Shown piece after piece: positions 32,175 through 45,170 of a stretch of DNA of 64,000 bases (positions are counted from its first letter, which is position 1; each line of letters starts with the position of its first letter). The stretch comes from Nematopogon swammerdamellus (Eukaryota; Arthropoda; Insecta; Lepidoptera; Adelidae). The position numbers were made by a program, and so were the translations under genes. Under the pieces are notes generated by a model. It was not told where the DNA came from. It did no database searches and saw nothing but the letters and a program-made list of their open reading frames with translations. The DNA is taken from positions 25,141,349 through 25,205,348 of the forward strand of contig OX336339.1 in assembly GCA_946902875.1 (NCBI GenBank), given 5' to 3'.

Positions 32175-32401
32175 TTTACTAGATGGTAGGGTTTAACCCG
32201 CCCGGGTTGGTACCACCGCACTGAATGAAAGGTTGGTCGAAACGGCTATGTAAATAGTTTATGTTTTCCGTCCAGTTGAGTGTAGCCGGCACGACCGAAG
32301 GGAAGCACTGACGTGGCACCAAGTTCAGCCGGTGTTATGGGCTGACATCACGGATGTTGTCGGTGATGTAGCCAACCGTGTCAGTTTCCATAAAAAAAAA
32401 T
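32175..32401 (+). mobile_element. SINE B, 5'-truncated
   Basis: actagatggtagggtttaac, ggtaccaccgcactgaatga, gtgtagccggcacgaccgaa, gtgatgtagccaaccgtgtc, then poly(A). The head is missing. A copy with a head is at 52362-52717. Confidence 0.8.
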
Positions 32402-33787
32402 GTGCTTTGGCCCCTCCCTCCTACTCATTCACCCATAACGGATTACATAAGAAAAAAAATTACTTTCTTTAGGATATTTGTTCTATTATCTCGCGGGATT
32501 GTGAGATAATCCTAAAGTTAGTGGGAGCATCAGAGGATAAACCTTCTTCCCGAAATCGGGCCTAAGAATTGAGTAAAACGAAACACGCAAATTCTTCCCA
32601 TAGCAGATTTACTTTATTGTTCACACAACATAGAATTATTTAAATAGGATAGTGACATTGAAATACTTTACTTGTAAGGATATCCGCTAACAGACACTCA
32701 AATGTAGATTTCCATTTAACATGATCGTTTTTTTCTCTAGGACGCTAGCGACTGTTCAAATTACACAATACATCTAACTCGTCTTGGTTAGTCGAATTCG
32801 AAATATTTCCAATGATATAAATTTGTATGTCGAAAAACTGTACTTCAATATTGAACATAGACGAAATATAACACAAAATAATGGGTAAGGAACTTCGCCC
32901 TAGAACTTAAGTAATCCTTAAATATAATTTTTGTAATTTACATTCGTACGTACTTTTGGAATGGACTTATAGCATACTATTAAATTTGAAAAAAGAAAAC
33001 CTTAAAATGTACACATTGAAACGAACTAACCTATATATACTACTGGTTCAGTAGAAGAGTAATGATTTTGAATTTCTTTTATAACTATTCTCAATACATT
33101 TTAAAGTAGGTAGGTCAATGCTTTCTTATAAATAAATAAGTACTTGGAAAATGTCTATTTTATACCTAATATTCTATTATTGTTTAATGAATATTATTAA
33201 AAATATACTTATTACTTTTAAATATAAAGTATATGTGCATTCAATTAATATAAATTATTTTTAGTTATTTATAAATATCAAACCATATTATAACAATACA
33301 CAAAAGTACAAGTTGAAATACCTATATGGCCAAACACAATTTAAATTCAATTCATTTTGATGATTTTTTGAAACTAAAATCACATCATAATAATTATTTT
33401 GAAAACTATCAAGATTACTGATTTAAAATGTTTATTCAATAACAAATTGTAAGGCGTACTGTGCTCTAATAATTTAATTAAGTACCTATATTAATATTAT
33501 TAATTATTTATTGTGTGTGGTGAAAAAAGTATGACAGCACATTATTAATTTATTTTTCTAAATTTATTTGTATGAAAATATTAAACATTTATTTAAAGTC
33601 ATTTATAATTTTACACAAAATCTATTAATAATGTAATTAATTTTATTTTAACCAAAATACAATATCTCAGAATGCAAATAAACATATATTGAGGATTTTT
33701 AGAGAATTACTAAAAGAACTGAAGACAACCAACCGCTGAATTGCGCACTGAAGTTGTAAGAAAATGTACAAATAAATTGCTAACTAT
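32402..33787. other. AT-rich stretch, no gene
   Basis: About 1.4 kb of highly AT-rich DNA without a usable open frame, inverted repeat or known element. Confidence 0.45.
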
Positions 33788-34000
33788 ATTTATGAACGCT
33801 CAAAGGGTGAGCGTTCGTATGGAGCGAGACATGGTCGATCTGGGCGCGACATCGGATGCGGAGGCTGTGCGTTCATGTTTGAAGCCTCAGCGACACACCC
33901 TCGCATACAACTGAGTTTACTCTTCAAAAGCGCCGACGCGACGCGCCGCCGCCGCCGCCGTCGTCGCTGCCTACATTTTACCATTGAAAATTGAAACAAA
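33788..34000. other. GC-rich patch with (GCC)n
   Basis: gacgcgacgcgccgccgccg then ccgccgtcgtcg. A similar patch lies at 34940-34972. Open frames on both strands are compositional. Confidence 0.35.
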
Positions 34001-34058
34001 AATCCACCATTTGAAAAATCACAAAGTCTGTGTGTCTATCCGTTTGTGACACTTAACA

Positions 34059-34466
34059 CGAAACGGAAGTTAACTTCCATACAAAATCGACTTTCGGCAT
34101 TTATATTTTTTACCCCCCTCTAAACCTTATCCGATTTTTACAATTCTTTTTTGGTTGTAATGAAGACAGTCGAATCAACGTTCCTGTCTTTTTATATTTT
34201 GAATATCTAAAGTAAATAAAGATTAATCAACTTCACGACATCAAAAAATACGAAATTCAAATGTTTTCGGTCGAAATACAAATTTTTATCTCCGGTGTTG
34301 TAGATATATTTCATCTATGCAAAAAAAATGACAGGAACGTAGATTGGACTGTCTTTTAGATAAGAAAAAAATTTTTTAAAATCTGATAAGGTTAAGGGGG
34401 CTAGAAAATATAAATGCCGAAAGACGATTTTGTATGAAGAATGTAAACTTCCGTCTCGTCTTATAT
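34059..34466. mobile_element. MITE G with ~80-bp TIRs
   Basis: cggaagttaacttccataca then aaatcgactttcggcattta on the left faces aaatgccgaaagacgatttt then gtatgaagaatgtaaacttc on the right. The homology runs on through the ccttatcaga-type segment. No ORF. Confidence 0.8.
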
Positions 34467-34689
34467 GCGGATCATCTAGGTCAGTTTGTAACCTGAAATT
34501 TTACATAGCTTTAGCTGACGTTTCGACTTAGAAAATAGCTAATAGCAAAAGGGTTTGTCGCTTATTGTTGTTTTTTTGCGGTATTCTTGCGGTAGTCAAG
34601 ACTGCACGCGAACTTGTCACAATTTGTTCTGTCCGTTCAATATATTGATTTCAAATGACACAAATATTAAAATTGTCAATTGAAATAAT

Positions 34690-35005
34690 TAAGTCGGATT
34701 GGTGTTTTGTTTAATAGCGAAATTGTCACGGTGGCCGTTCTGTTCACGCTCAACGAGAAGCCATGCCAGTGTTAAACTCTCCTCTGCAAAGAGTAAAAAG
34801 ACTATTTCAACACGGCACATCTCGCCCATCAGAGTCTGCGCCGGTAGGTGGTACCAAATGGGCCAACCGCCCACGCTGCGCCGGCGCACCGCCCAAGCCT
34901 TATTCACAGACGAATGTGAAGTAATATCTCAGAATATAATGACGCGACACGCCACCGCCGCCGCCGCCGTCGATCCGATCATGTTCACTCGATTAAATCG
35001 ATAGT
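34690..35005. other. Unassigned open frames on both strands
   Basis: A + frame (34699-35004) and a - frame (34907-34689) overlap almost fully. Neither has a motif I recognise. GC is higher than in flanking DNA. Probably an old inserted fragment. Confidence 0.3.
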
Positions 35006-35209
35006 ACCTACTTTGCTCCGGTACGACTGAAGAAAGTAAATGTTTAAATACAATTGTTTTTTTTATAATCAAGATTCATCTAATCGTTTGTACTTTAAGA
35101 GTATGTTAAAATTATGCGAAGATAATCTTTATTAAAGACGCAAGCATATATTTGACGTATTTACTCTTTAGCGATTGAAGATAAAATACACATTCAGGTA
35201 TTATTATTA

Positions 35210-35436
35210 TTATTTTTTTATTAAAACTGACATGGTTGGCTACATCACCTACAACATCCGTGATGTCAGCCCATAACACCGGGTGAACTTGGTGCCACGT
35301 CAGTGCTTCCCTTCGGTCGTGCCGGCTACACTGAACTGGACGGAAAACACAAACTATTTACATAGCCGTTTCAACCGACCTTTCATTCAGTGCGGTGGTA
35401 CCAACCCGGGCGGGTTAAACCCTACCACCTAGTGAT
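35210..35436 (-). mobile_element. SINE B, 5'-truncated
   Basis: ttttttattaaaactgacat then ggttggctacatcacctaca, cccttcggtcgtgccggcta, aaccctaccacctagtg. Confidence 0.8.
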
Positions 35437-35449
35437 ATAAGAAGGGAGT

Positions 35450-35530
35450 CATATCCCTTAGTCGTCTTTTACGACATACACGGGGAGAGATGCAGTGGGG
35501 CTATTCTTTTAAAGTACCGGCCCCACACGG
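35450..35530 (-). mobile_element. Family C repeat, 5' piece
   Basis: gtcttttacgacatacacgg, aaagtaccggccccacacgg then tac. Confidence 0.65.
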
Positions 35531-36477
35531 TACAGATTATGCATTTCAATATTATGCATTTTCAATATTAATTTTCAAGCAAATGAGAATATGTGAATTA
35601 AAATTAGTATTAAATTTATTTATATGTAAGCAATGAATAATAAAACTAACAAAATATATGTATAATCGTTAACTATCATAACAATTTAATTCTAAACCTA
35701 AAAAATAAATAAATAATAAAAGCCGTCCAGGTAAAGACGTGCCGGAATTGCAGCGGTGCCGGAAGCCACCAACGATCGGTCTCCATTGGATGAGACAGAA
35801 AATTCATCCACGTGCACCGACAGTGTAAAGATTTTATGTGACTTTACTTGCAGAGTCGTCATAGGAATTGGACAGAAATATATAAATGTAATAAACATAA
35901 GATAAAATCAAAGAAATGCGACAAAAGTAATATTTACCGTCTATAAATTATGTTCAATAAAAATTATTAAAAAAAAACATACTACTCAGAAATCACATGA
36001 TCAACAGCCTGTATATTCTTAATGTATGCCATTAATACTTAAGTATTTAATTATTACAAAGAAATATATAAGAAAAATTGTATTATATTATCATCTCATT
36101 CATCTCGTACATGACATCATGAAGTTATCTAACCTAATTAACCTTGACTTAGTAACAAACTACTCTTGGACAATGTCCTATTCGGTCCATACATGTTGGT
36201 ATATACTAATGTAGATAGCCTAAGTATTATAATAACTATTTGCACAAATTATATAATTTAAGAGTAACGATGACACTGTTGAGTTTTAATTTGTCAAAAT
36301 AGTATAAAAATGCAGAAAATACTTTATTTTAAATAAAATAAAAATAATGATATTTCGTATTGTAAACAATTTTAATAATAATAAATTTTGGGATGAACTC
36401 AAATACTAAACTGCTAAAATTAAAAGCGGTGGTGGCATTGGTGTTAATATCACTCCCATCATCGTAACACTTCTTCC
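35531..36477. other. No gene; two short dispersed words
   Basis: 35735-35770 repeats the 4298-4335 word (gtgccggaattgcagcggtg). 36423-36463 (ggtggtggcattggtgttaa then tatcactcccatca) recurs at 37610-37650. Otherwise AT-rich. Confidence 0.45.
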
Positions 36478-36625
36478 TCCTCCCCCCCCCCCCCCCCTCC
36501 ACCTTCCCTCGTATCCCCCTCATTCACCCCTCCTCCTTCCCTCATGTTCCCTTCCCATCCCTTTCCCTCCTCTTGTCTCATATCCCACCCGCCGTCCCTC
36601 TTTCCAAGCCCTCCCTCTCCCGTCC
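36478..36625. repeat. C/T-rich tract with a long C run
   Basis: About 145 bp almost free of purines on this strand, including some 17 consecutive C at 36483-36498. It can form polypurine-strand or G-quadruplex structures. Confidence 0.8.
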
Positions 36626-39529
36626 TTCTCCAATAATAAAAAAAATCCCGCTGGGCTGCACTCCATATATTTTAATTCCTATCCTAAGGCGACAACTGCA
36701 TCACGTTGTCATTCTTCAGCCGTTTCATATCAGGTCCAATACAGGTCACATGATGACTTGGGCCTGAGTATTGTCAACTGAAGTAGGCGCGTGTCGCTGC
36801 AATCCCCTTACTACTTAATTAATCATCTTTATTAACAAATTATAACGCATAAGGCCGGTATTTCAAAGCCCACTTAAGGTTAGAAATAATATTAAATGGC
36901 AGATATCGTATGGGGAATCTGTAACTTAGCCCTTCCTTTTGACACTAAAGTGGAAGTTGAAGTACCAAAGCTAAATACTTCATTAATACCAATTTTAAAA
37001 ATAATAATAAAAAGTGTGTGTCAAACTTTATGTTATTCCCGAAAATAAAAGACCTGGCGGCTCTTTAAGGCGAGTTTAGCATAATTGTTTGTCCTTTAAT
37101 AAATTACGGTCCTCATCTGAATCGCCTAGTCCATAGTTGACAAAAGATTAACAGATATATACGAAGCACGCTCTAAATAATCTATTGCTGTTTACGCACA
37201 GGCTCTAAAATAGCATCACTTAACTCACGACTTAAGCATGGAGTGTGAACGAGCCTTTCGATTCTAATAACCATGCGTTTGGCGTCAGTAGTTAAGGCAT
37301 ATTCTGGGACGATGTTAAGGATAGAATAAGGAAATAATTTAATCGAATGGTACGTCCACACTTTTATTGCTTGAGTCAGAAATGTTAAAAACTAAGTAAA
37401 TAAACTAATTATTGTATTTTAACCTACATAAGTAAAAACCCGAAGGATGACTTATTTAATCTTTGGACTTGCTGTTAGTTTCTTTGAAAATACAAATATA
37501 CCTTAAATTCTATCTTATAGTAATAAATGCTTTATCGATATCCTTAAATTTGCAATCTAGTTTTTATGGATGATACAAATTTTTTATTTAATATAATAAT
37601 GAAAAAAATCAAAAGCAGTGGTGGCATTGGTGTTAATATCACTTCCATCAAATAAATAATAATTAATTTTACGTTTTAAGTTTTTTTTAATATGTAAGAT
37701 TTATATAAGAAAAACGTGTAAATAAATGAATAAAATAATGAAAATAAAACAATATGATTATTTTAAAATGCAAGCCACAAAAAGAATAGAGTTGTTTGAT
37801 CGAAATTTTAATTTGACTTTGACTTTAATTCGATGCCTAAATTTGACTATAACCTCTGCAGTCAACTGTAAATGGGGCCCATATTACTTCACTGATATTA
37901 ACATAAAGACAATTTCAATTCTTTTAATTTTTGATATAATAATATTTCAAAGTTGTGTAAATTAAGTAAAATGTATTTTAACTAAATTAATATAAAACTT
38001 TGTTTCGAGAATAAGATGTCTATACACGTGCCGTGGACGTTCCACCATACCGGGGTATGTAGGTAGCATTTTTCTCTCCCTTGAATTTTAATTTCAAACA
38101 AAAGTCGAAAATACCTAGTAAATTTGGAATTTTTCATACGTAATAATATATCAAAATAATTAATATTTCTTTATTGAGATATCAGTACATATTGGGTTCA
38201 TAAAAAAAATCATTTATATTTTTGTCGCCAAATAGGCTTTGAAACATGCAGGTGAAAGAACCACCGTACGTCTTTTTTCACCTAATCTTGTGGAAATTAC
38301 ATATACTTAATTTCAAATAAGGCTTAAAAGTTAAATATAAATAATTCATAATTTTTTTTTTAAATAAAATATTATGATAGTAAATGTCAGCTTGCTTTTG
38401 TGTTATTTTGATTCGGAGCACACTGAAAATGTGTATTGTATCGATAAAATTACATCAACACCTCAACGTTCACTAAAAACGTATTTTAACTAAAATAAAC
38501 TCGCGATAAATTTTTGCTTCTTTGTAATTTTATTTAAATTAAACACTTACTAACAGCACTTTACTAATTACTAACAGAGCGCAAATTTTAATTTGAAAAA
38601 ATCAATGTTATGTGTGTTGTAGAGATGTTATTTTAGAACGCACAAAATGCTTGGTCTCCTCTTACGACGATGACAGCCCAAAATGTCCTCCTCGAATTTT
38701 CTTAAATCCTATTATGCATCTCTCTGACTAGTACTGTAAGTCTATTATATCCTTATCAACAGGTCGGAAATAATGACTTCTATTCAATTTATTCCATAAC
38801 ATAGGAAATAAGCGTGTGCTATAACAACAATTTATTAAGGTTATGTTTAAATAACGTGTGTTATTTGAATTTTCTTAAATTAAGTATAAGAAATACCAAT
38901 TCTATTAAATTTTAATCGTTAAAATGCAAGAAAATCAAAATAATATTAATAAAAATGTTTATGTTCCTTTTAATTGATAGAGCAAAAAAATTATATCAGC
39001 ACCAACCTATCTGTACCAACCAGTCTTGGGCGATGCAGAAATTTATCAATTGGTAAAATCATAAATCTTAAATGTTGAAATATATTCGCCGCTATAAATG
39101 TAATTTTTTTATATAGAAAGCGCGACATGTGTCGCCGAGCCACCCATAAGGTTTCTAACGACGCCCATGGACATTCGGTCATACGCGGAGGTTGCGACTG
39201 CCATGCCGGCCTGAAGGACAAAGACAAAATATAAACTAGATTTTTTAAGGCAGTAGACGTTCACTGTGACGATATAACTAATAAGTAACTAAAAATACTT
39301 CATGTAACATATAAAGTATGTTATTAGTTATTGCCCATAGTTTTCTGTTCATCAAAATAGCTATATCAAAGCAAACCAATATCAAAACAATACGAAAAGA
39401 TGAGCTCGATTCCAAGTTGTTACATCTGTTTGTCATTGTAGGTACAAATGAAACCGTGAATGTTTACCGACAAGTAAAACAGCAACTGTGTGATGTGTCT
39501 CTATAATGTGACAGTTGAACGAGGACGTT
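36626..39529. other. AT-rich, gene-poor stretch
   Basis: Almost 3 kb without a supported gene. The 79-codon frame at 37726 is AT-driven. 39130-39185 is the inverted copy of the 7409-7480 segment. No SINE was found here, which is unusual for this window. Confidence 0.45.
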
Positions 39530-40150
39530 ATGATATGCTCGCAAACAGGGCCACCCTCAATAACGCCACGCTACTGACCAGACACAGGGAACCAGGGTCA
39601 CTGGAACACCGGGTCATCGGGACACAGTGTCACTGGGAGACCGGTCTATTGGGCCACAGGGTCCCATGAACGTAGGGTCGCAGGGACATAACTAACAAGG
39701 ATACCGGTTCACAGTGACGCAGGGTCATCGGGACACAGGGTCACCAGGACATACGGTCACAGGGACACGTTCAAAGAGACACAGTGTCACTGGGACGCAA
39801 GGTCACAGGGTCATCGGGACACAGGGTTACCGTGACACATATTCAATGACGCACAGGGTTACTTCAACACGAGGTCAAAAGATCTCAAGGACACAAGGTC
39901 ACAGTATCCCAGGGCCACAAGGTCACAAGGATACAGGGTCATCAGGATACATGGTCGCAGTGTCATCGGGCCACAGGGTTGCCGTGACACAGGTTCAATG
40001 ACGCACAAGTTTACCAGAACACAAGTTCACATGATCTCAAGGACACAAGGTCACAGGATCCCAGGGTCACATGGTCACAAGGATAAAGGGTCACCAGGAC
40101 AAATGATCTCAGGGTCATCGGGACACAGGTTCTCCGTGCACCTAGATGGG
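39530..40150 (+). repeat. Minisatellite, ~13-15-bp units
   Basis: Dozens of variants of cagggtcatcgggacacagg then gtcac across about 600 bp. Because a unit is close to a multiple of three, a 95-codon open frame (39714-40001) of TQGH/GTQGHR-type repeats appears. It is a by-product of the repeat. Confidence 0.9.
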
Positions 40151-41195
40151 AAGTAGATCGCATGCACGATTCACAATGACAAACTTGATTACCGCATAGA
40201 TACGATGAAACCGAATACATTAGAAAATATGTATAATATGTTTATAATGCCCGTGGATGTTGACATATACTTTCCGGAATGGTGCAGCTAAGTTGGTGCA
40301 TCTGTACCCACCCCCTGACCCACTTACAAATATGAAGTTCCTAATGTTTTCACGTCTGTAACGATGTTGTCGGTTAACTTCGTATGTTACTGAGCTAATA
40401 GTAATGAACAATGAACAATAATTTATAAAAACAACAATATTTTTAGTGTTAAACAAACGTTAAATTGTGTTTAGAAGACACTTAATAGCTTGCTCGAGGC
40501 GTGTTAATTATATTAAATACGATATGTGTTGACATACATAGATAGCTCTATGCCAAATACCTATATCTAATTTTATTGTTTTCACAAAAACAAACAATAA
40601 GGTGCGAGAAATAAAATTACATTTGAAATCAATTACAAAATATAAGTATGTATTTTTGTTTTTGTTCCTGTAAACATTTTGAATTGATTTTTAAGGAAGA
40701 ATTTAACATTTAAGGAAGAATTTAGGCAAATAAAATATGAATATGTAATAAATTAATACAACATTAAAATTTTATCAATTAAACAATTTTTTTTTATAAA
40801 ATATGTATACTTAGTATAAAAAAAACTAACTAAATATTTCATTACATATTTCGACGATGATGTTAAAATATATTGTGAAACGGTGATAAATTTACAGACA
40901 TTTGCTCGTTTCGTTACACTCCTACAAAGCTGCTCGGATTTTAAAATGATCATATTACGCACATATAAATTATTTGTTAAAGACACGTGTATCCCAATGC
41001 AATAAAAGGACATATTTAGAACTATTACTTGAAGCTGGAATATTAATACTTAATCCTAAATTACACAAGGCTATAGGCAACAACATTTACTTATTGTTAA
41101 ATCTTTAATGTGTGTCTATTAAATTAGTTAAGATTATGATTAAATGTCTCGATCTTATATACAAAAAAGTAAAAAAAATATATCTTATAATTTAC
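40151..41195. other. No gene seen
   Basis: AT-rich. Small frames at 40220 and 40753 (minus) lack motifs. Confidence 0.4.
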
Positions 41196-41460
41196 GCGAA
41201 ACGTTGTACCTACCAAGCCATCATCGCCAGCGCGATAGCTGGGGGCGCGCGAGCAGTGGTCTCCCGCGCACGTGCGCCCCAACCGCTCTTCGTGCTGATG
41301 AGATATTGTCAAGTAGCAAATTGTTTGGGGTGAAGGAGTTCGTTCGTATTGGCAAGCGTCGCAACAACGCGTCCGTTACCCAGACGCCGGCTTCGCTAGA
41401 AAATGCTGGATCACACATCAGTCGATGAGGGATACCTCGATCGTCTGGGGACATTGCACT
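41196..41460. other. Isolated CpG-rich island
   Basis: GC-rich DNA (gctgggggcgcgcgagcagt, gtctcccgcgcacgtgcgcc) in AT-rich surroundings. Three overlapping frames are open (41144-41428 +, 41112-41333 +, 41221-41454 -), none recognisable. It could be a captured exon or transposon piece. Confidence 0.35.
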
Positions 41461-41769
41461 GTCTATTTTTAAAGAATATTAAATTTTAAGTAAACGAGCT
41501 GATCTTAATGCTCATTTCAGTAAACGCACATTCTTTAGAACATTTAGCCAGTATAGCCTCCCAACCGGTCGAGTTGCGCACTATGTTACGGAATTCAGCA
41601 CCCGCTGCATTCGTTAAGATGTTCCCGAATGCTTCTCAAGCAAAAAATAAGGTAACTATTGACTGATACGCCGAGTAAAGGACACCAGCGATGCGTGAAC
41701 GTACGAACGAACCCCGATGAAGTATCGCGAGCAGGACGACAGAACGCCAGGCCGTCATCATAAACACGA

Positions 41770-41860
41770 AAACCCCATTTCCCTTAGTCGCCTCTTACGA
41801 CATGCGCGGGAGGAGATGCAGCTGGGCTATTCTTCAGTCCCGACCCAGCACGGGACAGTG
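41770..41860 (-). mobile_element. Family C repeat, 5' piece
   Basis: cccttagtcgcctcttacga then catgcgcgggaggagatgca, acccagcacgggaca. Confidence 0.6.
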
Positions 41861-41879
41861 AGGGCACTTATTTGACATT

Positions 41880-42420
41880 ATCCATTCAAACTAAATGATA
41901 CGCGATTTGTCCACGACGACATCCGTAATGACGGACCGTATAAGTGGCCTGTGTTTTTTATATAATTCTATGTTCACAAGGCGTCCGGCGGCGGAGGCGT
42001 CCCAAATACGTCATGACGAATACGAGAATTCGACTTGATCGGATGAACCGCTACATCGGTTCGTCAAAAACTGGGTCCCGCAATACAAAACGCGCGCGGA
42101 CTTGTCCACGATCACGTCAGATGCGCCGGATCCGTCATTTTGACGGACCTTGTTGCGAGCTTGAACGTTTGGTTCGTCCGGTATCAGACCTTGTGAACAA
42201 ACGAGATCCGTCTCCGACGTCCGAGAAAAAACCGGACCGTGGACAAAGGCTGTTACAATGCGAATTCGAAATGTCGCCAAGGTATTGTCACTCGACCGAC
42301 AGGCCTTCAGTTTACGATTTCTTTTGCGGTTATTTCGTAATACGTCAAGCTAAAGATCCTGTGAAAAGTGGTCCCAAGGATCATCCTAATGTGACTCTAA
42401 AGCGATTCTAGCACTGCTAT
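41880..42420. other. Unassigned CpG-rich segment with 155-codon frame
   Basis: The + frame (41944-42411) is the longest non-LINE frame outside the two genes, but shows no motif, signal peptide or splice context. Two related words, gatttgtccacgacgacatc ... tgacggac and cggacttgtccacgatcacg ... tgacggac, suggest an internal duplication, more like a transposon than a gene. Confidence 0.3.
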
Positions 42421-43356
42421 CCACACACACGTTTTACGTATGACGCACTCCACTCCCCATGGCTGGTTTGATGCAAGCCATTTGAATTTGTATATGTGTT
42501 AAAATTGAAAATGACAAATTAGCACCCTTTTGAGGACTTATTCTTGACTAACTGTGCGATTCTGTGATTTACAGATATATTAATATTCCCTACGCATAAG
42601 CTGAGGTTTTCATGTTCATCCTTACAAGTCTAAGTAGACAGTTAAGCTAAGCAGATCACAAGAAGAGCTACAGCGAAGGGAGCAGTGAAACTAGCAACGA
42701 AACTTACGAAGCGCCTACACATCGAACGACGAGGGATGAAAGATACCTTCATCAAAAGACACGTCCCTTATGAGTTGTCACAGTCAAAACACGGAAAAGA
42801 AAAGTGTTACTCCCTCTCTCTCTCTTTTTCTCTCTCAATTATCCCTCCATTAAGACTCTGATTGTCCAAATCGTTAAGTTAATTATATTATTGTATTCTT
42901 CTCTTTTCATCTTTAACATACATAATAGGAAATTTCCAGTTTTCCAGTCGGACATTGCCGAATAATTGATCCCAACCCCTCATCTCACACCATACAGAAG
43001 TTACACATCGTTATTTTGTAGATGAAAATATTGAACAAAGAAAAAGCAATTAGATCTTACACAATAAACCTATCAATAGATGTAACATTTAAAAGAAACA
43101 CATCGGGTTCCCGCCGTACTCCCCTTTCGTTTGCTTGCGAAACCTTTTCACATTGGATACAAATTTAAATAATATTAAAACCTAATAAACATCGTTACAC
43201 TTTAAGATACAACCAGCTTGAAAGAGCAGCTCCCTCGAAAAAGTACGTTCTGCGGGTCTACCGAGAACCAATCGACACGCGCTCCCTTATCCACTCAAAA
43301 ACACTCGTTCGATTAGATAAGTCGTGCACAGAATACATATTACACGACTGACTTCT
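42421..43356. other. No gene; (CT)n near 42812-42838
   Basis: Nothing recognisable apart from the pyrimidine microsatellite. 43230-43310 is loosely inverted at 43465-43550 around the SINE tail. Confidence 0.4.
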
Positions 43357-43470
43357 AAAGTGCTTCCCACTGACATGGCACCTTGCTCACGAAAGGTGTT
43401 ATGGGCTGCTACCACAGTTATAGTAGGTGATGTACCCAACAGTGTCAGTTTCCATTTAAAAAAAAACGTC
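43357..43470 (+). mobile_element. SINE B, 3' third, diverged
   Basis: gcttcccactgacatggcac, ggtgttatgggctgctacca, cagtgtcagtttccatttaa then poly(A). Confidence 0.65.
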
Positions 43471-43849
43471 ATTGAAATCGACTTGTTTGAGCGAGTGGGC
43501 ATGTCGATCGGTTCCCGGCGGAGTCGTTGTTCTGCAAACAATATTTGGAAGTGACCTCGTGGGCCGGTGGCTCACAAATCGTTGTCCTGTGTTTTATAAG
43601 AGACATTCTTCCTCGTTCAACCCTCGCGATATCTAACTACGTGGTGCCTTTGGTGTCAATAGAGGGGTCCAATACTGCGATTTATAGCTTATTTTTGACC
43701 TTTGGTCTTATTACTATTACACTATTCTTTATAATATACAAATTTCAAACAATCTTGAATCGCTTACCTAAATAAATAAAAAAATTAAAATATAATTTAA
43801 CTGTCGAACGTAGCTCATTGGTTCAAGCGACGATGCGACATGTTACAGA

Positions 43850-44110
43850 AATAAGGGCGTATAACATTTACATGAGGTGCAAATGTAAATTTATCCCTGC
43901 AGAGATTTCTTCCAGTCAACCTTTGGTCGTTTGAGAGTCGATAGTTTAATATTTTACTTTTTTTTTATTTTTTTAGGGTTGATTAATATACACATAGGTA
44001 TTAGCAAAAGACTTGAGTAGTAATCAAAAATAAAATAAGTAATATAATTAATAATAAGAATACTTATTAATTATAAATGGTAAGTAAATAAAAAGTAAGT
44101 AAAAGTACAT
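43850..44110 (-). mobile_element. LINE 3' end, diverged
   Basis: Matches 8930-9120: gcaaatgtaaatttatccct then gcagagatttcttccagtca, acctttggtcgtttgagagt, ggtattagcaaaagacttga. Confidence 0.5.
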
Positions 44111-44159
44111 GCTAGTTGAATAAAAGATTATCGGATAATCAATTTAATTATTGTAATTT

Positions 44160-44560
44160 AAATGTTATAATCAAGTCCACGCTTCTTACTGCAAACATAC
44201 CGTGCATCCTAGAACCTTGCGGTTATTCCCGGCTGGATGGCAAGATGCCCGATCGCCACTTGTGTCTGTCTGTACACATTGACACCGCGGCCGGGGCGGA
44301 GAGCCTCAAACGCAACAAATATAGAAATATCATTCAAGATTTCGAATTTATTGCTTTTGCCGTTCAAATCCGTGGAGCAGTGAAGCCAAAAACTTCTTGA
44401 AGAGGCTTGGCCCTCTGCTGGTGGACGCAACATGACGAAACTGGCGTCCCGCAATCAAGGGCCTCCTTTATGCAAAGGGTAAGCCTTGCCATCCAGCGGC
44501 GTAATGCCGCAAGTCTTCTGGCAACTTTTGAAAACGCCCCTTTTTACCCGACTACGGCGA
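44160..44560 (+). pseudogene. RLE-LINE ORF2 fragment, rearranged
   Basis: The frame gives LNVIIKSTLLTANIPCILEP then CGYSRLDGKMPDRH, then loses the endonuclease core. A second block from 44305 gives SLKRNKYRNIIQDFEFIAFA, and a third from 44455 matches the RGNAAS end. It is the same family as 23744-24445, with at least two deletions or frameshifts. Confidence 0.75.
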
Positions 44561-44929
44561 AGCCAACACGAGGGTAATATGTTTAGCCAGAATGTTATGA
44601 TAGGTTACTAAAATTTTTGTTAGGTAGGTTTTAATTCTTCAGGTTATTTGTATTACGTTTTTTTATATTGTCTTGAATAAAGAGGTTTCACTAAGAAAAT
44701 TAAATAATGTTTGTAATAATTTTAGATTTTAAGTTTGTAAATATGAAAAATTATTATAAAAAAAAAATTCTTAACAAATGAATATCACAATAATAATATG
44801 AGGATTAACTTAGCCTGCAACAGCTGTTTGACGAAGGTGTGTGTGAGATAATATACAATTTGGTACTACTTTACGTTTATGTTTTTAACAAGCAAAATAT
44901 AATATTTTCGCCTGAAAGGCTAAGTCTCT

Positions 44930-45170
44930 AGAATTCTGGACTATTCCGCCCCAGAGGGCGGAGCCTAAACCAGGGCTAAGCCCACCGCCACCCCATATAA
45001 ATGCCCATCGGTCGACTTCGCCACCTTCGGCCACAATGTATCCGATAGTTAACTCCTGTTGAATGTGTGAGAAACGTGACTGCTACCGAGGTATGACTGT
45101 TGGACTAGCTGTAAGCGGAGATGGGTAAAACAGGCGTTAGTCCACATTTAGTCTTTGCAGCGGACGTGAG
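44930..45170 (+). promoter_or_regulatory. Promoter-like block with TATA box
   Basis: ccgccaccccatataaatgc (TATA-like at 44994) in a GC-rich patch, followed about 100 bp later by gctaccgag|gtatga, which could be a donor. No coding sequence follows. It could be a solo LTR or a promoter scrap. Speculative. Confidence 0.2.

Noticed and set aside
39714..40001. Repetitive secreted protein gene
   Set aside because: The frame is a by-product of the minisatellite; no start context, signal peptide or splice sites.
39530..40150. CRISPR array
   Set aside because: Units are contiguous 13-15-bp variants without spacers, in eukaryotic DNA.
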